11,859 bases of DNA from JBHIDQ01 sp046760155 (GTDB lineage Bacteria > Chloroflexota > Dehalococcoidia > Dehalococcoidales > RBG-16-60-22): NCBI GenBank assembly GCA_046760155.1, contig JBHIDQ010000044.1, forward strand, positions 1-11,859, written 5' to 3'. The translations under genes and the position numbers were made by a program. The notes beneath the pieces are model-generated. The model had not been told where the DNA came from, searched no databases, and saw only the letters and a list, made by a program, of their open reading frames with translations. Of this stretch, positions 5,569 to 11,859 are shown one piece after another. Numbering within the stretch: the stretch's first letter is position 1; each line of letters begins with the position of its first letter.

Positions 5569-6784
5569 AGTGGTGATTACCGGCCTTGGTGCCATTACAC
5601 CCTTGGGATTGACCGTTGCTGAGTACTGGCAAGGGTTAATCCAAGGTAAGTCCGGTATCGGTCAGATAACCAGATTTGATGCCAGTTCGTATCCGGCCAA
5701 GGTAGCGGCTGAGGTCAAAGACTTTGAACCGACCAATTATATGCCCATCAAGCGAGCTGACCGCACTGCCCGGTGTACTCAATTCGCCATCGCCGCCGCC
5801 AAGATGGCAATCGAATCGGCCGGTCTGGAGATGTCTAGAGAGAAGTCGGAAAAAGTCGGCGTGGTGATTGCTACCAGCGGCATGGTCTCGGAGATTGCGG
5901 AGCAAGGTGAGATTCTAAAGCACCGGGGCCCAATGCGAATCGACCCCCTATTCATCAGTAAGGTAGCACCCAGTATGGTAACGGCACAGGTTGGATTAGA
6001 GATTGGTGCCAAAGGGGTAAACAGCAGCCTCAACAGTGCCTGCGCCAGCGGCAGTGATGCCCTCGGAACAGCCTTAAATCACCTACGTTTGGGCCATGCC
6101 GATGTGATGATAGCCGGTGGTGCGGAAGCAAATATCAGCCCAATCGGGCTCGCCACTACCGGACGTGTTGGAGCACTATCGAGAGAAACAGACCCCCGAA
6201 AAGCTAGCCGTCCCTTCGACCTCAATCGCGACGGTTTTGTTTTCGGAGAGGGAGCCGGCATTATGATACTGGAAACCCTTGCCCATGCCAAGGAGCGTGG
6301 TGCTCCGATACTGGCGGAACTGGCCGGGGCGGGCTGGTCATTCGACGCCTATAATGAAACCGCCCCGGACGCTGAGACACAGGCGGTAGCAATGCAGATG
6401 GCACTGCAAAATGCCGGCGTCACAACGGAAGAGATTGATTACATTAATGCCCATGGCACCAGCACGAAACTCAATGATGCTGCGGAGACCAAGGCAATCA
6501 AGCTGGTCTTTGCCAAAAGAGCTTACCAGATACCAATCAGCTCCAATAAATCTATGATCGGGCATCTGGCCTGCGCCGCCGGGGCAGTTGAGGCAGTAGC
6601 TGCGGTCATGACGGTCAAGGATGGCATCATTCCACCCACCATTAACTACCAGACACCTGACCCTGAATGCGACCTTGATTACGTACCCAATAAAGCACGC
6701 CGCCAGTCGGTGAAGGTGTGCCTTTCCAATTCTTTTGGTATGGGTGGACAAAATTGCAGCCTGATAATCAAGCGTTTTCCATAG
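5555..6784 (+). CDS. fabF: Beta-ketoacyl-ACP synthase II (TTG start)
   Basis: This 409-residue thiolase-fold condensing enzyme has the Cys-His-His triad: C163 in NSACASGSDA, H300 in NAHGTSTKLND and H337 in SNKSMIGHLACAAGA, with K332 nearby. It elongates acyl-ACP with malonyl-ACP. I chose TTG 5555 because AAGGAGGT (5543-5550) stands just before it and the protein then begins MTDRRVVITGLGAITPLG, the family's normal N-terminus. ATG 5537 lies upstream of that ribosome site, and a start at 5492 adds 21 foreign residues. The start lies inside the fabL 3' end, so translation is coupled. The two gating loops are unusual: the DAYHMT-type loop reads DAYNET (about 264-269) and the GFGG loop reads GMGGQN (about 395-400), so the gate Phe of E. 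coli FabF is Met here. Substrate gating may differ. Confidence 0.93.
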   Translation: MTDRRVVITGLGAITPLGLTVAEYWQGLIQGKSGIGQITRFDASSYPAKVAAEVKDFEPTNYMPIKRADRTARCTQFAIAAAKMAIESAGLEMSREKSEKVGVVIATSGMVSEIAEQGEILKHRGPMRIDPLFISKVAPSMVTAQVGLEIGAKGVNSSLNSACASGSDALGTALNHLRLGHADVMIAGGAEANISPIGLATTGRVGALSRETDPRKASRPFDLNRDGFVFGEGAGIMILETLAHAKERGAPILAELAGAGWSFDAYNETAPDAETQAVAMQMALQNAGVTTEEIDYINAHGTSTKLNDAAETKAIKLVFAKRAYQIPISSNKSMIGHLACAAGAVEAVAAVMTVKDGIIPPTINYQTPDPECDLDYVPNKARRQSVKVCLSNSFGMGGQNCSLIIKRFP

Positions 6785-6793
6785 AGGAGAATA

Positions 6794-7543
6794 ATGGAAT
6801 TTAAGGAGCTGGAAGGGAAAGTATCGCTGGTTACCGGCGCCTCGAGAGGCTTGGGGAGAGCTATTGCCCTCAAGCTAGCCGCCTTCGGTTCGAAGGTAGC
6901 CATAAATTATCTGAGCAACGATAAGGCGGCGACTAACCTTGCCAAAGAGATTAATACTGGCGGTAATGAAGCCATGCTGGTCAAGGCGAGCGTAGCCGAC
7001 GCTAAGGCAGTCAGAGCCATGACTCGTGAAATAGTCAACAGGTGGGGGAAAATTGATATCCTAGTGAACAATGCTGGCATTGCCAAAGATGACCTCCTGC
7101 CACGGATGTCTGATGAGACTTGGGATGAGGTAATCAACACCAATCTGCGTGGTGCCTACCTGTGCACCAAGTTTGCCGTGCGTTCCATGATGGAGCAGTT
7201 CTGGGGTCGGATTATCAACATCTCTTCACTGGCCGGTCTGGTGGGGAATATGGGTCAGTCGAACTACTCGGCAGCCAAGGGCGGTCTTATCGCCTTCACC
7301 AAGAGCGTAGCTCGTGAGCTGGGTTCACGGAACATAACGGTAAACGCCATCGCCCCGGGATTCATTACCACTGAGATGACCGATAAGTTACCAGCGGAGA
7401 CCAAAGATGCCATTCTAGCCCGCATCCCGCTAAAACGATTCGGTAAGCCTGATGATGTAGCTGAACTAGTGGCTTTTCTTGCCAGCGAGCGGGCCAGTTA
7501 TATTACCGCGCAGGTCATCTGCATTGATGGCGGAGTAATATAA
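6794..7543 (+). CDS. fabG: 3-oxoacyl-ACP reductase FabG
   Basis: This 249-residue SDR reductase has the cofactor motif TGASRGLGRAIA (14-25), NNAGI (92-96), Asn117 in the NTNLRGAY helix, catalytic Ser145 (NISSLAG), Tyr158 and Lys162 (YSAAKGG), then the NAIAPGFITTEMT and IDGG C-terminus typical of FabG. It should reduce 3-oxoacyl-ACP with NADPH. ATG 6794 follows AGAGGAG (6783-6789), which overlaps the fabF stop codon; the gap is 9 bases, so this is operonic. Compared with the FabL-type paralogue upstream it keeps the standard FabG signature at every key position, which separates the two roles. Confidence 0.93.
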   Translation: MEFKELEGKVSLVTGASRGLGRAIALKLAAFGSKVAINYLSNDKAATNLAKEINTGGNEAMLVKASVADAKAVRAMTREIVNRWGKIDILVNNAGIAKDDLLPRMSDETWDEVINTNLRGAYLCTKFAVRSMMEQFWGRIINISSLAGLVGNMGQSNYSAAKGGLIAFTKSVARELGSRNITVNAIAPGFITTEMTDKLPAETKDAILARIPLKRFGKPDDVAELVAFLASERASYITAQVICIDGGVI

Positions 7544-7563
7544 ATTAGCAAAGGAGGTTCACC

Positions 7564-8415
7564 ATGTCAAAAGTAGGTATCGTCACTGACACCATTAGCT
7601 GTCTGCCCAAGGAAATAGTGAAACAATACGGCATTCGGATTGTTCCCACGGGTCTGGTCATTGATGGCAAGCTCTATCGGGACGACGAACTGAGTAACGA
7701 CGAATTCTGGAAGCTATTTTACGCAGTGAATGGGCAGACGACTACCAACGCCGTCACCCCGGGGGATTTCGCTACCGTCTTCAGTGACCTGGCCAAGACC
7801 ACCGATAGCATTGTGGTCATCGTTGTTTCCAAGGCACTGAGCGCCACTCATCAATCCGCGGTTCAGGCCAGCGAAATGGTCAAGTCGGAACATCCTAATC
7901 TCAAAATTGAGGTTCTCGACAGCAAGACAGCCGCCGGTGCCCAGGGTTTTATTGTCCTTGAGGCAGCGCGTGCCGCTGAGGCGGGAAAGAACTTTGAAGA
8001 GGTTGTCCAATTAGCCAAAGATATGGTGCCTAAGGTAAGGTTTATCACCGCCATGGATACCCTTAAGTATCTCATCAGAAGCGGTCGGGCGCCGAAGACA
8101 GCGGTGATTGGTGATATACTTCAGGTAAAACCGATCATCGGCATGGTCAGCGGCACCGGACTGGTGGAAAATCTGGGCAGGGTTAGAGGCAAGAAAAAAG
8201 CCCTGGCCAAAATTACTGAGATGGCCAAGGAGTATATTGACCCCGACAAGCCGGTACATGTCATGTTCCACTACACTGATGGCATCGCCGCCGGTGAAGA
8301 GCTTAAGGAACTGGTTACTTCCCAGCTAGACTGTGCTGAAGTATACTTGACTCCCTACACGCCGGTGATGGCATCGGCGACTGGACCAGTAGTGGCGATG
8401 GCTTTCTACTCCTGA
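7564..8415 (+). CDS. DegV family fatty-acid-binding protein (FakB-like)
   Basis: This 283-residue DegV protein has the N-terminal VGIVTDTISCLPKE, a TTNAVTPGDFATVF segment (family TSQPSPGEF-like), VVSKALSATHQSA, the LDSKTAAGAQG loop and the C-terminal region ending in GPVVAMAFY. DegV/FakB proteins bind a fatty acid and present its carboxylate to the kinase FakA, giving acyl-phosphate that PlsX can convert to acyl-ACP. Its place as last gene of an operon with plsX and the fab genes supports that role. AAAGGAGGT (7550-7558) lies 5 bases before ATG 7564, and the gap from fabG is 20 bases. No fakA is in the window. The stop is TGA. Confidence 0.9.
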   Translation: MSKVGIVTDTISCLPKEIVKQYGIRIVPTGLVIDGKLYRDDELSNDEFWKLFYAVNGQTTTNAVTPGDFATVFSDLAKTTDSIVVIVVSKALSATHQSAVQASEMVKSEHPNLKIEVLDSKTAAGAQGFIVLEAARAAEAGKNFEEVVQLAKDMVPKVRFITAMDTLKYLIRSGRAPKTAVIGDILQVKPIIGMVSGTGLVENLGRVRGKKKALAKITEMAKEYIDPDKPVHVMFHYTDGIAAGEELKELVTSQLDCAEVYLTPYTPVMASATGPVVAMAFYS

Positions 8416-8449
8416 TGGTAGTGCCATAAAAAGTAATAATTGCTTTATG

Positions 8450-9244
8450 TCAACCCTGTCGCGCTTGGGCTTTCTTTAATAGCTCGGTATGTCGTTGGCA
8501 GAACTCATATTCGCTCTCAAGTTGCGCAAAAATAAGCTCCTCCTGCCAATGGGCATTATATAACCGGCAACCTTTGTCGTCACAAAAGGGTTCTCCGGTC
8601 AAAGAATAGAAAACCGCCTGCATGGCATATCCTTTAGCCACCTCGGTAAGTCGTTCATCCTCATAGTCGAGAAAACTTCCCCTGAATCTCTCTCTGAGTT
8701 CGCTCAGGTCCTTACCTAATCTTTCATATTGCTGCTTCAGGAGATAATATTCTCTGGGCTTTGCCGGCGCTTCAATGAGGCCCGTCGTTGAGACAAGAGA
8801 AGGAATACTGTATATACTCGCCCTCAGATGATATCTCTGGTTGTTGGCATCCCAGGTAGCAAAGAGACGATTGGTGAAGATGATGTGAACAAACTTGAGG
8901 CTGAGTTCCTCTCCGGGTATAATCTCACCAAAGATTCTTCTCAGCCGAAACCCATCATATAAGACACCGAAAGCCCTCGTCTTACCCAAGATTCTTCTTT
9001 TTTCGTACTCTATCTCACCATAGAGAGGCTCTTGTTCTGATGGTATCTTCTGGTTTGTTTGCTGAATTTTGGCGCTGGCAATCTTTCTGGCAAAAGCCAA
9101 GATGTTATCTTGGCTAAGGCGGGAAACAAAGGGGTTTTTTCTTACTTCAATCTTAACCTTTCCCAGTTTTTGTCTTAAATATTGGGCAATCTCCTCTACG
9201 TTCAGCTCTTCAGCAGCACTTTCGTTGTAGAGAATAACCTTCAT
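8450..9244 (-). CDS. Conserved-looking hypothetical protein with C-terminal Cys/His cluster, in the thi4 operon
   Basis: This 264-residue protein is not confidently recognised. It starts 14 bases after thi4 with GGGAG (9253-9249) before ATG 9244, so it is cotranscribed with thi4 under the TPP riboswitch. Visible parts: an N-terminal alpha/beta segment (MKVILYNESAAEELNVEEIAQYLRQ), a beta-rich middle with KFVHIIFTNRLFATWD, a charged helical stretch at about 165-200 (KQQYERLGKDLSELRERF), and a C-terminal cluster FCDDKGCRLYNAHWQEEL followed by EFCQRH, giving C221, C226, H232, C249 and H252. The CX4C...CX2H spacing suggests a bound metal, probably zinc. The pattern recalls a DUF6775-like family annotated as putative metallopeptidases, but I see no HExxH motif, so I do not claim peptidase activity. 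No signal peptide or membrane segment; likely cytosolic. Confidence 0.75.
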   Translation of the reverse strand: MKVILYNESAAEELNVEEIAQYLRQKLGKVKIEVRKNPFVSRLSQDNILAFARKIASAKIQQTNQKIPSEQEPLYGEIEYEKRRILGKTRAFGVLYDGFRLRRIFGEIIPGEELSLKFVHIIFTNRLFATWDANNQRYHLRASIYSIPSLVSTTGLIEAPAKPREYYLLKQQYERLGKDLSELRERFRGSFLDYEDERLTEVAKGYAMQAVFYSLTGEPFCDDKGCRLYNAHWQEELIFAQLESEYEFCQRHTELLKKAQARQG

Positions 9245-9258
9245 TATTCTCCCGGCCT

Positions 9259-10038
9259 CTATCCCAGTTTCTCCAAAACGATTTCAGATGCTATTTCACC
9301 TGACAGAAGCATGGCACCAAACGTTGGCCCCATGCGCGGTAATCCGTAGGTAGTTGATACCGCCATTCCGGTCACAATTAAGCCGGGATGAACCTCACCG
9401 GTATGCTCAATGATTAGGTCTTCCGACTTCTCTACCCACATAGCACCAAAGCCTTTGGTTTTGATTAAACCTCTTTCTTCCAGTTTTTTCACGACTTGGG
9501 CATCATGCCCGGTGGCATCAATCAATACTTTCGATTCTATGGCTACCGGGTCTACACAGGTTATCTCTCTGGGTAACGCTGAGATGGGTGTCCAGTTGAT
9601 GACGGCACCACACACCTGTCCGTCCTCTTTCAGGATTAAGTCTTCGAAGACTGTCATATTGGCAAATTTAACCCCACTATCACAGGCGGCAGCAATAAGT
9701 TTGGAACAGGCGTGAGGACCATCGGCCACGAATAAATCACGACTGACCTCATTATATGGGATACCAAGCTCATCTAAAGCTCTCTCTCCGGGATGCCTCA
9801 CTGTCACTTTGTTCATTAAGTAACCCCCGATCCAGAACCCACCACCGAGATAGTTGTTTCGTTCCACAATAAGAACCTTTTTGCCGGCTTTAGCCAAGTT
9901 GCGCCCGGCCATTAGCCCACTCGGACCACCACCAATAATGACACAATCACTTTCCACATATTCTTCGAACTGTTTGGCAAACTCAGTTACTATGGCGCGG
10001 GTGATGTCTTTTTCCCCCACTGGACTGAACTTTTCCAT
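9259..10038 (-). CDS. thi4: Thi4-type thiazole synthase (ADP-thiazole biosynthesis)
   Basis: This 259-residue FAD/NAD-fold protein has the nucleotide motif IIGGGPSGLMAG (35-46), ER at the end of the second strand (59-60), GGGFWIGGYLMNK (65-77), HPGERALDELGI, TGHDAQVV (177-184) and the signature RMGPTFGAMLLSG (235-247), all hallmarks of Thi4. It converts NAD+ and glycine plus sulfur to adenosine diphosphothiazole for thiamine. The sulfur-donor position reads TCVDP with Cys161, as in the yeast-type suicide enzyme, not the HVDP of methanogen enzymes that use free sulfide. ATG 10038 is chosen because AGGAGG (10050-10045) precedes it by 6 bases; the longer ORF from 10071 would place that ribosome site inside the gene. 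A TPP riboswitch and terminator stand upstream. Confidence 0.93.
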   Translation of the reverse strand: MEKFSPVGEKDITRAIVTEFAKQFEEYVESDCVIIGGGPSGLMAGRNLAKAGKKVLIVERNNYLGGGFWIGGYLMNKVTVRHPGERALDELGIPYNEVSRDLFVADGPHACSKLIAAACDSGVKFANMTVFEDLILKEDGQVCGAVINWTPISALPREITCVDPVAIESKVLIDATGHDAQVVKKLEERGLIKTKGFGAMWVEKSEDLIIEHTGEVHPGLIVTGMAVSTTYGLPRMGPTFGAMLLSGEIASEIVLEKLG

Positions 10039-10089
10039 TTTTAGCCTCCTTTTTTGGCCATTCTTTACCAAGGGTGATAGAAGGCAAAG

Positions 10090-10128
10090 AAAAAAACCAG
10101 AAGCTGGGAAATAATCAAGCCTTCTGGT
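10090..10128 (-). terminator. Intrinsic terminator of the TPP riboswitch (expression platform)
   Basis: On the - strand ACCAGAAG (10128-10121) pairs with CTTCTGGT (10103-10096), followed by a run of T (10095-10090). It stands between the aptamer and the thi4 ribosome site, so TPP binding would end transcription early. Confidence 0.85.
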
Positions 10129-10139
10129 TGCGGCTTTTT

Positions 10140-10222
10140 CACTTCCCTACGCTCGAATTACCGAGATCAGGTTCTAAGGGTCGTCCTTAGCGGACTCTCA
10201 GCCTTCCAGCTCCCCTAGCCAA
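10140..10222 (-). ncRNA. TPP riboswitch (THI element)
   Basis: Read on the - strand the segment has the conserved TPP aptamer blocks in order: AGGGGAGC near the 5' side, GGCTGAGA (about 10203-10196), a variable P3a-like hairpin with CTAAGG and CCTTAG (10188-10174), ACCTGATC (10172-10165), then GCGTAGGGAAGT (10153-10142). These match the pyrimidine- and pyrophosphate-sensing domains of known THI elements. It controls thi4 and the gene after it by transcription termination. Confidence 0.95.
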
Positions 10223-10237
10223 TATTCAGTTTTTAAT

Positions 10238-10266
10238 ATCATATAACAGATATGACAATATGTCAA
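10238..10266 (-). promoter_or_regulatory. Promoter of the thi4 transcript
   Basis: On the - strand TTGACA (10266-10261), a 17-base spacer and TATGAT (10243-10238). Transcription would begin near 10231, just before the riboswitch. A short inverted repeat, TGACA-ATA-TGTCA (10253-10265), overlaps the -35. Confidence 0.8.
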
Positions 10267-10350
10267 CAGAGGCATTCTTTTCCGATACTGGTTAGTAGTG
10301 TAGTGACGAAAACAGGTCTATTCCTATGCAAAAATGGGGTACTTCACCCA

Positions 10351-10376
10351 TCAAGGACAGGTAAAGATGTCCTTGA
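10351..10376. promoter_or_regulatory. Probable operator upstream of the Rrf2 gene
   Basis: A perfect 9-bp inverted repeat, TCAAGGACA (10351-10359) and TGTCCTTGA (10368-10376) around 8 bases, 26 bp in all, overlapping the -35 hexamer of the Rrf2 promoter. Rrf2 proteins bind long dyads as dimers and often repress their own genes, so this is the likely autoregulatory site. Confidence 0.6.
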
Positions 10377-10401
10377 CATTCTCGACTTTGTCGATTATAT
10401 T
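10373..10401 (+). promoter_or_regulatory. Promoter of the Rrf2 regulator gene
   Basis: TTGACA (10373-10378), a 17-base spacer and TATATT (10396-10401). The spacer contains a second small dyad TCGAC-TTT-GTCGA. The start of transcription would be near 10408, 30 bases before the gene. Confidence 0.75.
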
Positions 10402-10437
10402 AGTCATAAATACATTTGAAATGGTGGATTAAAGGCG

Positions 10438-10881
10438 ATGAAACTTTCGACCAGGGCACAATATGGAACCAGAGCACTTTTGGATCTAGCTCTCCACAGC
10501 AAGGGTAAACCAGTCCAGATGAAAGATATTGCCAAAAGACAGCAAATCCCACTGCCCTATTTGGGGCACCTAATTACGCCTCTAGTCGGGGCGGGAATAA
10601 TCAGGAGCCTGCGCGGCGGCAGGGGCGGAATCTCATTAGCCAAACCTCCTGAAGAGATAAAATTGAGCGAGGTCATTCAACTTCTTGAGGGCTCAATTGC
10701 TTTGGTAGAGTGCATCAACGACCCCAATTACTGTCCCCGCTTTGAATTATGTGTTACCCGTGATATCTGGGGTGAATTGCAAAAGGCCATGGACGAAGTT
10801 TTGCAGTCTACCACTTTGCAGGATTTAATTGAGCGGCAGAAAAGAAAAGAACAACTGGAAGCAGTAATGTATAACATATGA
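10438..10881 (+). CDS. Rrf2 family transcriptional regulator with three-cysteine motif
   Basis: This 147-residue Rrf2/IscR-family protein has the winged HTH in the first 70 residues: MKLSTRAQYGTRALLDLALH, the recognition part IPLPYLGHLITPLVGAGII and the wing LRGGRGGISLAKPP. A long dimerisation helix follows. Three cysteines, C92, C99 and C105 (CX6CX5C), occur in the loop that holds a 2Fe-2S cluster in IscR/NsrR-like members, so it may sense iron-sulfur status, redox or nitric oxide. This is an inference; the motif alone does not tell them apart. A palindromic operator overlaps its own promoter. The next gene on the same strand, 121 bases on, is a sulfite-reductase-like Fe-S protein and a likely target. 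The ribosome site is weak (AAAGG 10431-10435 close to the ATG). The stop is TGA. Confidence 0.92.
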   Translation: MKLSTRAQYGTRALLDLALHSKGKPVQMKDIAKRQQIPLPYLGHLITPLVGAGIIRSLRGGRGGISLAKPPEEIKLSEVIQLLEGSIALVECINDPNYCPRFELCVTRDIWGELQKAMDEVLQSTTLQDLIERQKRKEQLEAVMYNI

Positions 10882-10916
10882 GTCTTCAGGTCCACAACGG
10901 TAAGCTAACACGAAAG

Positions 10917-10970
10917 CAGGGAAAAGCTCAGCCATAGTTGATAAGTATTCAAGGTAAACTATTTTCCCTG
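10917..10970. repeat. 9-bp inverted repeat with embedded promoter-like pair before the reductase gene
   Basis: CAGGGAAAA (10917-10925) and TTTTCCCTG (10962-10970) are perfect complements, 36 bases apart. Between and over them lie TTGATA (10938-10943) and TATTTT (10960-10965) with a 16-base spacer, a weak promoter, and nested dyads (ATAGTT 10934-10939 with AACTAT 10957-10962). This could be a regulator site or a transcript stem for the downstream gene. Confidence 0.4.
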
Positions 10971-11002
10971 GACTAGGTGAAGGACAGCGAGGGAAACTGA
11001 AA

Positions 11003-11859
11003 ATGAACAAAAAACTGAAGAAAGAAGCCCGCCGTTTGAAGATGGATTTCGCGGCACTCAAGAGTGGGGGGTTTATCAAGCAAACGCAGGAAAACCTCTT
11101 CACGGTGAGACTGCGCTGCCCGGGAGGGAAATTGAGCTCAAGGCAATTGCGGAAAGCTGCCGAGCTTGCTGAGAAATATGGGCAGGGAGAAGTTCACACC
11201 TCGGTTCGCCAGTCAATCGAAATCCCCTATGTGCACCACCAATACTTCGACGTTATTGTTGCTGAGCTGAAGGAAGTTAATTGGTCGGTTGCCTCGTGCG
11301 GCCCACGCATCAGGGTACCCACTGCCTGTGCTGGCTGCACTTATAATCCCAATGGTCTCATGGATTCGCAGACCATGTGCTTGGAGGTGGATAAACGCTA
11401 TTTTGGCACTGCTACCGGCCACCATAAATTCAAGATAAGCTTTGCCGGGTGCCCCATTGATTGCCCCAGAGCTAGAGACGCTGACTTAGGTTTTCAGGGA
11501 ATGGTCGAGCCGAAGCTGGTAGAGGAGTTATGTAACGGCTGTGGGCTTTGCGTTTCTAGCTGTGAGGAAAAGGCACTTACCCTGGTCCGTGACCTGCCGG
11601 TAAGAGATACGAGCAAGTGCATCTACTGTGGTGATTGTATCAAAGTCTGCCCGGTGGATGCCATGGTAGAGGCAAGGAAAGGGTGGCTCGTCCGGGTTGG
11701 CGGAAAGCACGGGAAACATCCTCTCCTTTCCTATGAGATAGCTCAGTTCGCCTCTGATGAGGAATGTTTCTCCATTATTGAGAAGACCATGGAGTGGTAC
11801 CAGACCAATGGTGAAGGCAGAGAAAGAATTGGCGCTACCATCGGTCGGCTCGGTCTCTC
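11003..11859 (+). CDS. Sulfite/nitrite reductase-like siroheme 4Fe-4S protein with ferredoxin domain, 3' truncated
   Basis: The frame runs from ATG 11003 past the window edge with 285 residues visible. In order: an N-terminal ferredoxin-like half-domain (about 20-100, NLFTVRLRCPGGKLSSRQLR...YGQGEVHTSVRQSIEI), the siroheme/4Fe-4S region with TACAGCTYNPNG (C109, C112) and GCPIDCPRARDADLGFQG (C150, C154), an inserted two-cluster ferredoxin (C177/C180/C183/C187 and C206/C209/C212/C216), then the closing VRVGGKHGKHP strand and helix. This order is that of dissimilatory-type and AsrC-like sulfite reductases. The cluster motif is CX2C...CX3C rather than the usual CX5C...CX3C. It should reduce sulfite or a related oxyanion with low-potential electrons in the cytoplasm; the substrate is not certain. 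GAGGG (10989-10993) precedes the start. Its neighbour upstream is an Rrf2 regulator. Confidence 0.88.
   Translation, partial: MNKKLKKEARRLKMDFAALKSGGFIKQTQENLFTVRLRCPGGKLSSRQLRKAAELAEKYGQGEVHTSVRQSIEIPYVHHQYFDVIVAELKEVNWSVASCGPRIRVPTACAGCTYNPNGLMDSQTMCLEVDKRYFGTATGHHKFKISFAGCPIDCPRARDADLGFQGMVEPKLVEELCNGCGLCVSSCEEKALTLVRDLPVRDTSKCIYCGDCIKVCPVDAMVEARKGWLVRVGGKHGKHPLLSYEIAQFASDEECFSIIEKTMEWYQTNGEGRERIGATIGRLGL

Noticed and set aside
8425..8449. Bidirectional terminator between degV and the convergent gene (CATAAA/TTTATG)
   Set aside because: The stem is AT-only and 6 bp, with no T-run after it on the + strand and only a short one within the stem on the - strand.
10038..10071. Longer thi4 starting at 10071
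   Set aside because: It would put the AGGAGG site inside the coding region and start close to the riboswitch terminator; ATG 10038 has ideal spacing.
9410..10114. Plus-strand ORFs opposite thi4 and its ribosome site
   Set aside because: They are antisense shadows with low-complexity Ser/Pro-rich translations and no start signals; one runs across the thi4 start.

Overview
The window is about 11.9 kb from a bacterium that looks anaerobic and Chloroflexi/Dehalococcoidia-like. This is an inference from gene style: a MaoC-type type II fatty-acid cluster, an archaeal-like Thi4, a siroheme sulfite-reductase-like Fe-S protein and an Rrf2 regulator. No rRNA or other phylogenetic marker is present. 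I see no tRNA, rRNA, insertion sequence, phage gene or CRISPR array.

Layout. (1) 3-1281: the 3' part of a HisKA_3-type sensor kinase and its NarL/LuxR-type response regulator, on the + strand and translationally close. (2) 1282-1815: no large gene. It holds a leader with competing hairpins, a 51-codon membrane-protein ORF with a near-perfect Shine-Dalgarno, a 13-bp hairpin over its stop codon and a terminator. (3) 1823-2443 (-): a DsbA/FrnE-like thiol oxidoreductase whose reading frame is open for 206 codons except for one TGA, exactly where the first active-site cysteine belongs. A bacterial-SECIS-like hairpin follows it, so I call it a probable selenoprotein. (4) 2444-2596: a compact divergent control region with two consensus-like promoters, each with its own perfect palindrome. 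(5) 2597-8415 (+): a fatty-acid operon of two MaoC-type dehydratase subunits, PlsX, ACP, a FabL-type enoyl reductase, FabF, FabG and a DegV/FakB fatty-acid-binding protein. (6) 8450-10266 (-): TPP riboswitch, terminator, thi4 and an unrecognised Cys/His-containing protein. (7) 10351-11859 (+): an Rrf2 regulator with a palindromic operator over its promoter, then a siroheme/4Fe-4S sulfite reductase-like gene that runs off the window.

How they work together. Region 5 encodes the elongation cycle: FabF condenses, FabG reduces, the MaoC pair dehydrates and FabL reduces the enoyl group, all on ACP. PlsX links acyl-ACP to acyl-phosphate for phospholipid synthesis. FakB would present exogenous fatty acids to a FakA kinase not seen here. 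FabD, FabH and acetyl-CoA carboxylase are also absent from the window. Region 6 is a thiamine-thiazole unit under TPP feedback. Region 7 looks like a redox or Fe-S sensor next to a sulfur-oxyanion reductase.

The most notable item is the putative Sec-DsbA gene, which standard ORF calling shortens to a GTG start that removes the active site.
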